NCBI RefSeq assembly: GCF_964355755.1
Contig: NC_092673.1
Coordinates: 14,019,001 to 14,083,000 of the forward strand
Direction: 5' to 3'
Origin: Antedon mediterranea
Lineage: Eukaryota; Echinodermata; Crinoidea; Comatulida; Antedonidae
DNA: 64,000 nt
The notes under the pieces: model-generated
The model's input: only the letters and a program-made list of their open reading frames with translations
What the model was told of the DNA's origin: nothing
Database searches by the model: none
Position numbers and translations under genes: made by a program
Shown: positions 35,278 through 48,300 of the stretch, one piece after another
Layout: every line of letters begins with the position of its first letter
Numbering within the stretch: position 1 is the stretch's first letter

Positions 35278-35655
35278 AATCAATCGATCAATCAATCAAT
35301 CAATTGATCAGATTTATATAGCGCCAGTATCCATAATAATGTTCAAAGGCGCTTGACAAAGTTAAGCAGGAAATGCCTCTGTGTAAAAATGGGTTTTTAG
35401 TCGTGTTTTGAAAGTGTTGATGTTTTCAGATGTCTTTATGTCGATTGGCAGTTTATCCACAAAATGGGTGCTGCACAGGAAAATGCACGATGGCCATATG
35501 TCTGAAGTTTCCATTTAGGAACATGAAGGAGAAGTTTATTTGATGAACGCAGTGTACGAGACAAGGTGTAAAGTACAAGAAGATCAGCAATATACTGAGG
35601 TGCAAGTCCATTTAGAGCGTAAAAAGAACTAGTAGGACTTGAAATTTGGCTCAAA
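35278..35655 (-). mobile_element. 5'-truncated LINE 3' end, minus strand
   Basis: On the minus strand the conserved C-terminus of a CR1/L2-like ORF2 is readable: A-L-N-G-L-A-P-Q-Y-I-A-D-L-L, then Y-T-L-S-R-T-L-R-S-S, L-H-V-P-K-W-K-L-Q-T-Y-G-H-R-A-F, A-A-P-I-L-W, and after a frameshift N-T-F-K-T-R-L-K-T. The 3' UTR ends with GGCGCTATATAAATCTGATC and an (ATTG)n tail at 35278-35303. Confidence 0.85.
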
Positions 35656-35710
35656 AGAAAGAAGAGGAAGAGGAGAACATGAGCGAATACTAGAATCGGG
35701 TACCGCGAGT

Positions 35711-36334
35711 AAAAAATAAGTAAATTTAAGATTTCTATAATCCGGAAGCAGTTGTGAAAGACCTTTTAATTTCGCTTGATGAAAACGAAAGCGCCATAGG
35801 CCCATATTGTTTGTAAACGACTCAAAGATGTTTGCAGCACAAACAGAAATTTGGTGGTTTAATTTGAGAAAGACAAAAAAAACCTGTGCTTGATTAGGCC
35901 TACTACAAAATTAGTTTTTTTGTGCATTTTGTTTCATAGTATACGGAAATAATAAGAATAGTCGTAACGATCAATGTTTTGTGCTGAATAATTTTGGTGG
36001 CTATTTATGATAAAATGATAGCTTGGTTGATTAGATTTGGTCGAATTATATATATCAAATAAATTGTATAATAATAATACTACTAGCAAGTTCGATTGGA
36101 TCGATTAATACGAAATTATAATAAAACATTAAGAATGTATAACAATGGTATATTTGACTTTAATTACATATTGCCTTTCAAACTCATCTCAAATATGTGT
36201 GATATTATCTCTCAACTAATTCGTCAAGAAAGTAGTTGAATGGTTTGGTGATGTAGATGATCTCGTCTCCAGCATAAAGTATACCGAAACAGTTCAACTC
36301 AGTACTCCATGATGAAATCGAAGATTTTATTATA
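35711..36334 (+). repeat. Direct repeat block A: upstream region and exon 1 start of the receptor gene
   Basis: Matches 49801-50589 in the same orientation: AAGATTTCTATA, GAAAACGAAAGCGCCATA, GGTGGCTATTTATGATAAAA, TATATATCAAATAAATTGTA, CTCTCAACTAATTCGTCAAG, and ACTCAGTACTCCATGATGAAATCG including the start codon. Block A carries extra TAGGCC-type insertions (about 35805 and 35893) absent from block B. Confidence 0.92.
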
Positions 36335-36378
36335 CTATGCTTTATTTTACGTCTTTACTTATCATTTAGCCTACAGTG
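36309..36378 (+). CDS. Receptor exon 1: signal peptide
   Basis: ATGATG start, then M-M-K-S-K-I-L-L-Y-Y-A-L-F-Y-V-F and H-L-A-Y-S: a short basic start and a hydrophobic core, a good secretion signal. Donor GTGAGT after 36378, phase 1. The first of the two ATGs is taken; either gives a signal peptide. Confidence 0.85.
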
Positions 36379-39300
36379 GTGAGTATTTTTTTTACGTGCA
36401 GTTTTACTTCAGTAGCAATTAACCCTAAACGGAAACGTTTTATCAATGAATTTTGACGTAAACATTGTTAATTTGTATTCTTTCTGAAAGGTAGATGAAT
36501 TTTAAATTAAATTTTCAAATGAAAACACAATTAAAGATTTATAGAATCATTATTAGAAATAGAAACAACTTTAAACAATGATAAACGTTTATTAAATATA
36601 GGCCTATGCTTAAAACTGTGTTAAATCTACAACTTTGTGTTGATATGTGTGTTGGTATCTCTATAGTGAATAATTGTAGATGTTATGGCAAGCATACAAA
36701 GCGTGCAATATTATTTGCATTTTCTCACGTAATAATGGTAAATCTATCCGTAGTTATTGTGTAAGTTTATATGAAAATGTGTGTTTTACGAATTTGTTTT
36801 GTTAATATTCAAGATATACTTGAATGTCCGTCTACTGTTAATGTCTCTACCGATCCTGGAGAACACACAGCTTCGGTAGATTTTAAAAATATAATAGCAA
36901 TACATCCAACGAACAGTTCAGGACCATTAACTATTTTCCCATCATTTGGTCAATATGGAATTGGAAAAGGCGATACTGTCTTCAGAGCTACTGATCAGGA
37001 ATGAAACTACACAGGCCTATCGTGTACAATTGAAATAAATGTCCAAGGTGAGAACATAAAAACCAGGTACAGTAATGTAATTGACTCTGATAATATGAAG
37101 ATGAAAATTAAAACGCAAAACTGCACGTGTTTAAAGCTTGTTTCCCACTAGAACGCAATGCAGCGACTCAACGACGCAAAGTGTTGTACTAAGCTCTGTC
37201 TACACTATCAAACTTTAGACATATGTGACAAACAAATGTGATGTGGCCATATATGGTAGTGATATCTTTAAAATATGGTAGTTATATAAGATCATCATGT
37301 CCATATATATGGGCACATCACATTTTTTTTGTCAAATAAAGTTTGATAGTGTAGACAGAGCTTTACTTAATCACAAGTGGGAACTGGAAACGCAAGTGCT
37401 TCAAAACGCAACGTCGATAAAGGGTCTTTCACACCTGTTCCAACACGGTTCCGGTCCGTCGAATCGGACATCAATGTTCCGTTTTCAAGACGCTCCACGC
37501 GGCTATGCGCCAATTGATGATATGCGCGTAGCCGCTTGAAAACGAAACATTGACGTTCAATTGGATTTTCCGCCGGCGCCGGACTAGAACCGTGCCGGAA
37601 CAGGTGTGAAAGACCCTTAGCGCAGCAACGCGTAGTGCAGCGCAAGGTGAAGTGAAAGTCTACGGCAACTAAATGTTGACGCAAATCAAGCAGGTTAAAA
37701 GCAGAATTAAATTTGGAAGAAGGGAATTTTAAGTTAAGTCGGTACAACGCAAGTGAGTTAGTGTGTATTAGTGGAAAACCAAGCTTTAAAAGATTCCCTG
37801 GTCTGTTTTTTTTAATAGGCCTAAGCATTATAGTATTAATCAAATGAGCTGTTATGCTAAATTGTTAACGTACGGTGTAATTTGAATATATTATAGGCCT
37901 ACTACTACTACTCACCGAGTGTTGGAATTATAATGATTCAATATAGTCATTTCTGTTTTGACCTTCATTAGGCCTACACATGACAAAATTAAATTTGTTT
38001 TTCATTAAAATTACATATTAGATACAGAGGTTCCTGTACTTGACTGTCCACGTAACTTTACCGAAATTCTGGGTGTAGATGAGACCACACGAAAAATAGA
38101 ATGTGGATATATGATTTCCGTAACTGACAACTCAAGAGAAATGCTCACGTACAACCCAATCCTTTCTTCATTGTTTCCTACTTATCTTCCTGCTGGAAAG
38201 AAGAGATATCAGTTTACAGCAATTGATTCGTCGGGAAATGTCGGTAGCTGTACTTTCACAATAACAGTTGTCGGTAGGTAACAATAAAAATCGACTTTAT
38301 AAATATTACAATACCCTACTAGGCCTATACCATTATCAAGATGAACTCGTCATTCAAAGTTGGAGGCGCTAACATATTGAATAACCTACCAATTGAAATT
38401 AAATATTCCCCAACAATTGCTTCATTCAAAGTTAGATATCGATCTAAAACAACTAAACATTTAAACAAAATTAAGACAAGACCATAGGTTTTTTTTGCCT
38501 GATTTAAATAAATATTACATTTGACGATCCACATTAATAGTTAATGTGACATTTAACATATAACAATAAGTTAGTTGGAATTCACCGTTTATACGACTCC
38601 AACGCTGAGCACTAAACAACATTTGTATAAATCATATTGACAACAATTGAATACATTTCTTTTTGTAGATGTAACACCACCTGTACTTTACTGTCCAACT
38701 GGTGGTAATTTTACTACCGATCCTGGAAGCGCCACGGCTTCCATTGATTATTCAGATGAAATAACCGCAACTGATAACTCAGAACAAATAGACGTAACGC
38801 CTCGTCCAATTGACGCATTTCCGACGGATATTCCAATTGGACGCACTGAATTTCATTTCAAAGCTATAGACTCGAGTGAGAATGAAGTAGCGTGTTTAGT
38901 GGTAATAATTGTAGAAGGTGAATATTCTTTGAGAAATAATTACAAATGAAAAGAATTTAACCCTAAATGTAAACTTTGAATGACACCAGTTTTTTATTTG
39001 TTGAACAAGAAAATTGTACATGGAAAGTTGTTACATAGTATTCAGCATACAGTACTGCATATTCAGCTGCAAATTAATGTAACAGATTATCACATTTTTA
39101 GCGAATTTTTAGTAATAAATTCTTTTATATACCTTTAAAGATCTTACAGCTTTTTCTTATGTTTAAGTTGTATTTAAATATTATTATTTGGTCTTACTGT
39201 AAACATTGCAATGGATAAATCATTTATTTATCTTATCTTATTTTTAATAGACAAAGAACCGCCTTCGTGTCCACCTGGTAGTGGGAATTTTACTACCAAT

Positions 39301-42300
39301 ATTGGAAGAAGCAATGCTACGATTGATATCTCAACTACATTTTACGCAATCGATAATGCAGGAGAGGTGTTTAGTAATGTTACGGACGGTTTACAGATTT
39401 ATCGAATTGGAAAAAGTGTTGAAACGTTCTTTGCAAGTGACTCAAGCGGTAACAATGTGACGTGTACAGTTGAAATAAACGTTCGAGGTAAGTGATTGCA
39501 TTTTATTCGATGAATTCTTTTGCCTGTTAAAGGTTCAGTCGTTTGGATGCTTATAATGTTGTAACACTAACAAATAAATAATGTATCTTTTAATAGACGA
39601 AGAACCACCGGCTTGTCCAGTTTTTCTTAATTATTTCACCACCGATTCGGGAAGCGACATAGCTACGATTGCCTTTTCAACTACATTTTACCCAACTGAT
39701 AATTCCGGACACGTTTTTGGTAATTTTTCAACAATGGTTGGGTTTTATCCAATTGGAAACAGTGAGGAAACTTTAGTTGTAACTGACCCAAGTGGAAACA
39801 GTGTCGAGTGTACTGTTGAAATAAACGTCCGAGGTGAGTGATTAAAATAATATATCGGATTATGAAAATAGAAGCAAAAATTACGTCGAATGGCGATGAT
39901 AAGACGTGCATTCGATATATCTTTCCAGTGTCGTACGAATAGGATATCTTTTAACAGCAACTGCCTCACCAGTAAGAATTGTTTATTATTAATATTATTT
40001 GATACTTTATACTTAATGTTAAATTTTGACTAATAAAACTGTAATTTAATAGATAAAGAGCAGCCTGTATTGAATTGTCCTGAGGACATGTTGAAACCCC
40101 TTGAAGAGAATGCAACAGTGAATGTCCAGTTACCGATAATAAATGCAAGTGATAACATAGACGATGTCCTTATCATTCGTCCTCATCCTGAAGATATATT
40201 CCCCGTTGATCTTGGAGTTGGAGACTTTTATTATACCTTCACAGCAAACGACTCGTCAGGAAATGTTGGTAGCTGTGCATTTCAAATTACAATTATAGGT
40301 AAATCAGCCTGTAGATCAATTTATTCGTGTGAATTGAAAACGTTAACTAAATGCGCATGCGTATAATTTACATATACTTTCTGTAATAAACGCATAAATG
40401 CGATAAATTGCCTCGATTAGCACGACTGCATTCACCTCGTGGAAAACAGGCTTTCTTTGATATCTATTTTGTTTAGATTGTACGGTTCTGTAAGTCATAT
40501 GTACCAACCACCATGACATAATACTTTTACAAATGTAGGTTCTCTAACCAATATACATTTTTATTAATTTGAATTCAAGATATAAAACCACCTGAACTTG
40601 ACTGTCCACCTGGCTATACTTTTTATACCAATCATGGAAGTGACAAGGGCACAGTTGATTTATCGAATTTAATAAAAGCAACGGATAATTCGGGAGAAGT
40701 GGAAATTTACCAAACTCTCCGAGCGAATTATACAATTGGAAGAAGGGTGGAAAATTACACAGCAAGTGATCCGAGTGGAAACAACGCTGAGTGTACAGTT
40801 GAAATTTACGTTCATGGTAAGTGATTATAGAAAAGAAATAATCGTTTAATACATAACTTAACGTTGATGATTAATATAATAATAGTGTGAGGGCGTGTGG
40901 CGCAGTGTGTTGGTCGTTGGTCTCTCCACCCAGGTGTATAAATGGGTACCCGATTAGATCAAGACACAACTTTCCGGCGATTTCTAGCTGCATTATGGAA
41001 GTATGTTTCCATACGTGTTTGATCCAAAAAAATGACTTGAGTAATAATGTTCAGCGTTTAGAGGTTTCACAACATTAGGCGTTATATAAATCGAGGATAT
41101 TAGGCCTATTATTATTATAATAATAATCAACATCAAACTAAAATGTTTACCTCAACAGTGTTGAGGTAAAAGTTTAAATAAAAATGTTAATTCATTCAAA
41201 TTAAATGAAACTTCGCTAAAATAATTACATACCAGGTATAGGTTGTCGGTTGATTTCGGTTTGTTGTCGGTTGATTTCGGGTTGTTGTCGGTTGATTTCG
41301 GGTTGTTGTCGTGTATACAGTCTTGATCCAATCTCCTAGTACTTCCTGATCTGTTATATTCCAGAGTCGGGATGTGGGAAAGAATGCTTGCATATTTATG
41401 AATTTTAATTATGTATCGGAAATAAAAATATTAAGCTAATTAAACTAACCACTTCAATAACAAGGCCAACTGCCATAAGTCGCGTGCTAAAACGCATAGT
41501 GATACCGGACCGACAGACAGACCGACAGACCGACAGACCGACAGACCGACAGACCGACAGACCGCCCGACCGACATAGTGAACTATAGAGTCGCGTCCAC
41601 GCGACTAAAAATGTCACAAACCTTTTCTTCTCAACTACGGCTTCATTCTTCTAGTATTATGTTAATTCAAATTACGAATTATTAGATAGAGAACCACCTG
41701 TACTTTACTGTCCACCTAGTGGTAATTTCACTACCGATCCTGGAAGCGATGTTGCTACGGTTAATTTTTCAACTACATTATACGCAACTGATAATTCCGG
41801 ACAGGTTTTTGGAAACTATACAATGGTTGGTTTTCATCCAATTGGAAAAAGTTTGGTCACATTCTTTGCAATTGACCCGAGTGGAAACAATAGGAAGTGT
41901 AAAGTTGAAATAGATGTCAAAGGTCAGTGAGTAATAGTAAAATATATTTCAACATAATTAGCATGAAAATTACGTAATGTCATCTATGAGTTAGCACACA
42001 TAATACTGATGGTTATAAACTACATTATTGGGTCTTATGGGATGGTTACGTCATCGTTTGGAAATGAAAATCTGAAATAACAATATTATTACTGTATTAT
42101 TATTATTGGAAAGAGTAACACAAATGGGATTATATAAGTCATATTACTGTATGTTTATAATATAACAGATACAGAAGACCCTGTGTTAAATTGTCCATCT
42201 ACCAACATGACGATTTTTCCAAATACTGATTCTTTACTGGCATCTCTAAACTACTCAAAAATTATAACAGCAAGGGACAACTCGATGGAAATAATCATCT

Positions 42301-45300
42301 CCCCAAATCCTAATGCAACATTTTATGGAGGAATTGGTATTGGAGAAAGGGTGTACAACTTCACAGTAGCTGATTTATCGGGAAACATAGATTTCTGTGA
42401 ATTTAGGATAACGGTTCCAAGTAAGATACCACAGTATACACGCGAGCTTGTTCTAAAAGCGCTTAGTTTTCGGTACTGTATCTAAAAGTATTGTTGCGTA
42501 GTTTATAAAATTATTTATAGGCCTATCTAAATTAAAATATTATCGTGTCAATTTTCATTTTATTATTAGTGAAGCTGATGACAGTAAACATAGAACTTTA
42601 TTACATAAAACAACACATAAGCTTTTTTTTTTTTATTATTAAAGCCTACTTTACATTAGAGGAAAAACGCAACATAACAAGCTCCGTATCAACTGAACCA
42701 GATAGTATCGTATTTTGGGCATCGACCGAAAACGCTATAAAAGAAGGTATGCATTTAAAATGAACTGACTAAGCTAACTGAAAGTTTAAACACATTTTGT
42801 TTACTATCAATAGGCCTACCATAAACCATAAGGTTTTTTATCAAACTTCCTTAAAAATACTTTGCTTACCTTGCCATTGACACCCCACACAAAAAAAAAA
42901 ATAAACAAACCAGCACGCGTACAAAATATGATTGATGACTGTACATTTTTAGTACGCGCACGTCAATTCAATAGTAACACAATTTAGAGACGCTTAAAGT
43001 TTTAAGATAGGATTTATCAAGATTATTGTATTTTTTAGATGGACCATTCTTTCTTAATGCAAGTTTAAGTGAACTTTCGGCTAACACATTATTAGAAACT
43101 CTGTAAGTAATGATCATGAAGTATATTACAGCTATTCCCATTCTTCATCCATGAAAGGTTTTAAATAATAGAACCTTTTAATGAAAAACTTTTTTTTAAA
43201 TTATTTGGTACAGCCTGAGATTCGAAAATTTACTATAGAAATGTTTCAATCTAATTTTTTTCAGCGATGGAGAGTTTTTCGAAAGTGCAACAGACGTAGT
43301 TACTCTTGACGTTTTTAATAGACAGTTTAAAAAAATAAGTTTAAATTGTCGGATTCATTTTCCTGTATTAAAGGTAACTTTAAGAAGCGATTACATGCAT
43401 AGGATTGTTAAACAATGCAATAATGTGACTTATTATTTCGAAATAATTGATAGCAACATTAACTGACGAAGAAGTGTATCACAGGAATCACATTATGTTC
43501 CAACAAATAATTGTCGGTAATCTTTTTTTAATCCAACAAGTAGGAAATTGCGTTGAATGGAAATTTGATGCCAGTTTGTTACTTTACAAATGATAATCAC
43601 CCTCCGTCGTAAGTATTAATGTTTTAGATTACATACCACGCACGCATTGAACGCCCACAACCTAGCTACGACGACCCTGTATGTTCTCCTCCTCCGCCTT
43701 GTGTCTAGAGACAACATATCATGTCTGGAGACAAACAACGATGGGGCTGTTTCATGGCAAGCGACGGTCAGATCCATAACACACATGTCAATGTGGTTGC
43801 TGTTTGTTCCTATTGTTTCTGGCTTTCCAAAATCACTTGCTACTGAAGTACCTTTTTTCTAACTTAAAAAGTAATTTTAATGTTTCATGTTATTAAAGCG
43901 AGTGTTTATGGGCAACTGATGGATGTGTAACACTCTACGAAGAAGACTATTACGTAACTGTTGTGACGTGTAGATGTAGTCATCTGACGTCATTTGTCCT
44001 TCTCATGAAACCAAAACCGGTTAGTTCTTCTTGTTATACTTCCCTATCATTATGTTTGTAGCAGTTTATGATAGGTTATATTTAAGTTTTGAATCAAAAT
44101 GGGTTACTTATAATTGAATATGTTTTGTTGAGTTTAAGGAGAAATCAACGGATCATCGACACGATATGTCTACACTCACAAAATGTGGATTGGTAGTCTC
44201 CACTATTTTTCTCATCAACACACTTGTCATTATTTGCTGTTTCAGGTAAGTTACAAATACGAAATCATGTAAATAAGTTCAAAGTTGCTCCTATAATGAT
44301 CTACTATAATACAAACATATCTCAAAATTGTACAATTTTGACAATAAAGTAGACTTGTATCTTGTATCTAATGCACTGAACCGATGGAACAAATATTTTC
44401 TAATTTCAGAGAATTAAGAAGATCGGATAGATTCAGAATGCTGTGCCATTTGGTGATTTCGTTACTCTGTGTTAACACTTTGTTTTTGCTCCTTGAATCA
44501 GATGTTAATAAATCACTGGTAAATAATCGAAATAATGTCACTTTTCAAATAAGTTATTAGCACTGACAAAGGAAAAAAGTTGTTTCCGAACTGAGCACTT
44601 TCTCTCTGGCTGTACTTTTGATTTGGCTTTCTGCTTATTTTATTTCTATACATTGAGATCCAGCCAAATAGATACCAACAGCATAGTCAGTTTCAGTAAT
44701 TTTCCGGATTAATTTGTTGATTAATAAATGATGTCTCATTAACTAGGCACAAACGTATCACGTACTGCAAATGTTTTTTTAAACTTGCTTCTATCATTCC
44801 ATCGGATAAATTAAAAAAAATGTCCATTAAAATCTACATCCAACCAATCGTAATCATCTAGCACGCCTGCTTCGAACGGCAAGATATAGTTCCAAGTAGG
44901 CCCCTACATGTGCTTTCTCGTTTGAGAAATATGCTAAAAACGGTTTTTTTGATATACCTTATTAACTAAGTCTCGAAATTTTAGAAATTATTGTAAAAAT
45001 ATAATAACACTTAAAAAAAAACTTTTTTAAACAATTTATTACAATAATGCATATGTATAGAGAGAATACACTAGCCAGGCATCGGCATCTTTACACATTT
45101 TTATTCCTAAAATTCTTAAAATCGAGGGCGCCAAACATAAAACTTACGAGATCGAAAGGAGTCGGGAAGTTTGTGTGCTCCCTTGCCTCTAGCACGGTAA
45201 GACCTTGAGTCACGACATCAGATGCTTTGATGTTATCGCCTCAAAATGCCGTGGTGGAAAGGGGGACGTTTAAATCTGTAAACCCCAATTACAGAAGCTC

Positions 45301-48300
45301 GCTTAGCTTTAACTCTATTCCACCAAGACCGGTTTGAACCCACGATAATCGTGTTCCACGACGCTCTACCGCCGACTGAGCTATCTGGTTGTCTGGTTTA
45401 TATACATGTTAATAGAGTTTCGTTCTCACAAAATGATGCTCATGAATATGCATATTTAGGACGTAACGATTAGAATGACGTAATATGAAGCGCGTATAAG
45501 AATATACCATTGTCACCCTTCATTACCCGTGTACATTGTGGCATAACGGGTAGTGCTCAAGTAACTATCGTTTGCATTCTCTCAGCTCTACTACTAGCTG
45601 GGGTTCGAATCTCTACAGATTTTTTTAAATATTTGATTTGATCTCTTTATTTTAGAATAAATATTCCATATTACTGAACAACAACAAATAATACAAAACC
45701 GGAAAATCAAACTAAAATAGGATTTTTTTATATAAAATGTTTTTCTTTTATTTCGTCAGAGAGATTCTTATTCTTATTCTTTTATTGCCAAATATAAAAT
45801 ACATGAAAAACACGACATACAAACGAACCAACTGAGTGAGCTGGCATGGGACACAAAAGCGAACCTAATCACTATGACTTAAAGCCTGTGTTCCCCACTC
45901 ACCCAGTTTCACAAGCAATGATTATACCATCTTAAAATATAATATATCAAAATTCCAAAGCTAAGTTTAAATCATAAAATAAAAAATAAATATAAAAAGA
46001 ACAAATTTATTTTAAGTTTTAAGTTTAGCAAGGAATATAGGGAAATAATCCAATAGCAGGGAATCTTTCACTTCATCATGGATGTCTTCCCACAGTCGCG
46101 GGAAGACATGGATAACTGAGCGATGCAAACAGTTAGTCCGTGCATACAAATGCTTGAAACTTAAGGTCGAGTATTGACGCATACATTTTCGCGGATACTT
46201 TTACAATCAATAGAACCTATTAGTGTTTTACATACAAATGATAGACGGGGCCAATTGATAGATTGGCCTATTTAGAAAGTAAAGTTAATTTAGGATATGC
46301 AGGAACTGGTCCTCTAGACTTATATTCTTTTTATATTCGAAGTCCAATTTCCGGGCATCAAGCAACTATATTTTTCAAAATTATTAGCTCCACTCAACAT
46401 GGTGGGCTGGTCCTGTAGAATTATAATTTCGTTTCGTATATCATTGTATACGTACAATTAGTTTTTTCGTTTCGTTTATTTTTCCACTCACTTATATAGA
46501 TAATTTAAACAAACATGAGTATACATACTGTATATTAAATGTGGGTGGATGGAGGTCACAGTAAGTTCACTGAACTTTAAGTCGTGACCCCCATAGGCCT
46601 ATAAATATAGTAACAATGCTACGGAGTAGACTAATATATATATATAGGCCTATATATAAGTGAAGGTACATAAAATCAAAAATAAAAAAAAACTGAATTA
46701 TAGAATTTTAGATAAACCAGGCAGTTATATAATATAATGATAACAGGGATAATGATAACAATTAGAGTTTCTTTGAACTAAATCTTATCACACCCTTTGT
46801 TAATGATTGTTTATGTTTATGCTCTTTTTTGTTATTTCCGGGGACCTGGCAGCTCTATTTTTAAATTTCTCATCTCAGCCCCAACCATGGTACGTGGAGC
46901 TGAGGTCCTAATGAGTCTGATATATTTTGTTTCATATTTCAACAAATCAGGTCGTAAAAGCATTAGGAAACAAACCAAGATAATCTTTTGTACAATGTAA
47001 ATGTGAGGACGCAACGTTGTTTAAGCTTGGTTCTCACTAGGATCATAGTCAATACAACTTTCTATTGACATGTTAGGACAAAAGACACAAGCAAGTTGGA
47101 ATAAGCAGGGAAGAGTTAAATTTAACTCTTCCCTGGAATAAGCTTTCGATTGGCCAATTCGCTTGCGTTGCTGCTTACGTCTTTTACGTTGCGTGCTAGT
47201 GGGAACCAAGTAACATTGCATGCCGCTGATTTAGAGCGTTTAATACAGTCACAAATTTACGTAGACATTGTATTGATGTTGAGCAAGAGTTCATGGTTGG
47301 ATTTCCGGTAAGCCTACCAAAAAAACGCAAACGTATTGGACCACAATTATCATTTTAAGATTAAGAACCACACCTATCAATGTGTAATCATAACTCCATG
47401 GTTTAATATAAACAGATCTTCACTTAAAATTTGATTACACAACAAACAATTTAAAGTCTGTATTTCAGTTTTCGAGCAAATAATTCTCAAGTAGTAAGTA
47501 AACCTAAATAAAATAAGTAGCTTAGGCGAAACGATCCGAAAGTTGTTAAAATGTTTGTAAGGTTGGTTGAAATAACGGAGTAATACCATTTAAACTTTCT
47601 TTTCCCATCAAACAGATAGCATGTAGTGTGCTGGCGGGATCTTTACATTATAGTCTGTTAGTGAGTGTTTCATGGATGGTTATCATATCAACTGATTTAT
47701 ATATTAAGATCAAGCATCCATTTCTGAACCATGAACGACGATTTTCGTACAGCCGATTTATCGGTTGGATTATTCCCGCCATTACCGTCGGAATAACTGC
47801 TGGATCAACACGAGACAATTATGCATCTGACAAGTAAGCAAAACATTATTTTAGGTATTAACCAATCAGTTGAACGCTTGACATGACGTTTCTTAATATA
47901 TTCGTGTGATTTTCTACTTTTAGATGTTGGCTGTCTACAGACTCAGGTGCCATATGGGCATTTATCGTTCCAGTTTGCCTGGCTGTATTGGTAAATTAAA
48001 CATTTATTTAATTAGGCCTACAGAGTATTATAAAGTGCCAATACACACATTAGGGGTAGGGATGTGGTGGATGGCTGTAGGAGAATAATTAAGGTTTGCA
48101 GTTCTTTGATACAATTACTTCATTTTACAGATTGTACTTGTACAGTTATTGGTAATTGGCTACGTAGCTTATAAGAAATCTCAACTACCAAACCAATCGA
48201 GAGAAGATTCTCAGCACCTCAAAAGAATCAGGTTAGCTCCAAACAATGTATACATGCTTTGTCTTTAAGCAACTACTCAGGACGCAGCGGAACGCATGAC

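Larger units (their letters stand above)
37131..37791. mobile_element. MITE in intron 2 hosting two nested MITEs
   Basis: TTAAAGCTTGTTTCCCACTA at the left and its near-complement TTAGTGGAAAACCAAGCTTT at the right. Subterminal AACGCAA/GCGCAGC words occur. Same family as 47018-47214. Confidence 0.7.

Noticed and set aside
41405-41617. Minus-strand frame with a repeated S-V-C-R-S motif
   Set aside because: Translation of the (GACAGACC)n microsatellite in intron 8.
43540-43585. Alternative GPS frame beginning N-C-V-E-W-K-F-D
   Set aside because: It looks like a GPS start but hits TGA before any donor. The other frame (P-V-C-Y-F-T-N-D-N) reaches GTAAGT in the phase needed by exon 15.
45322-45398. 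Functional tRNA gene on the minus strand
   Set aside because: A and B boxes are present but the T stem and acceptor do not pair; more likely a SINE head.
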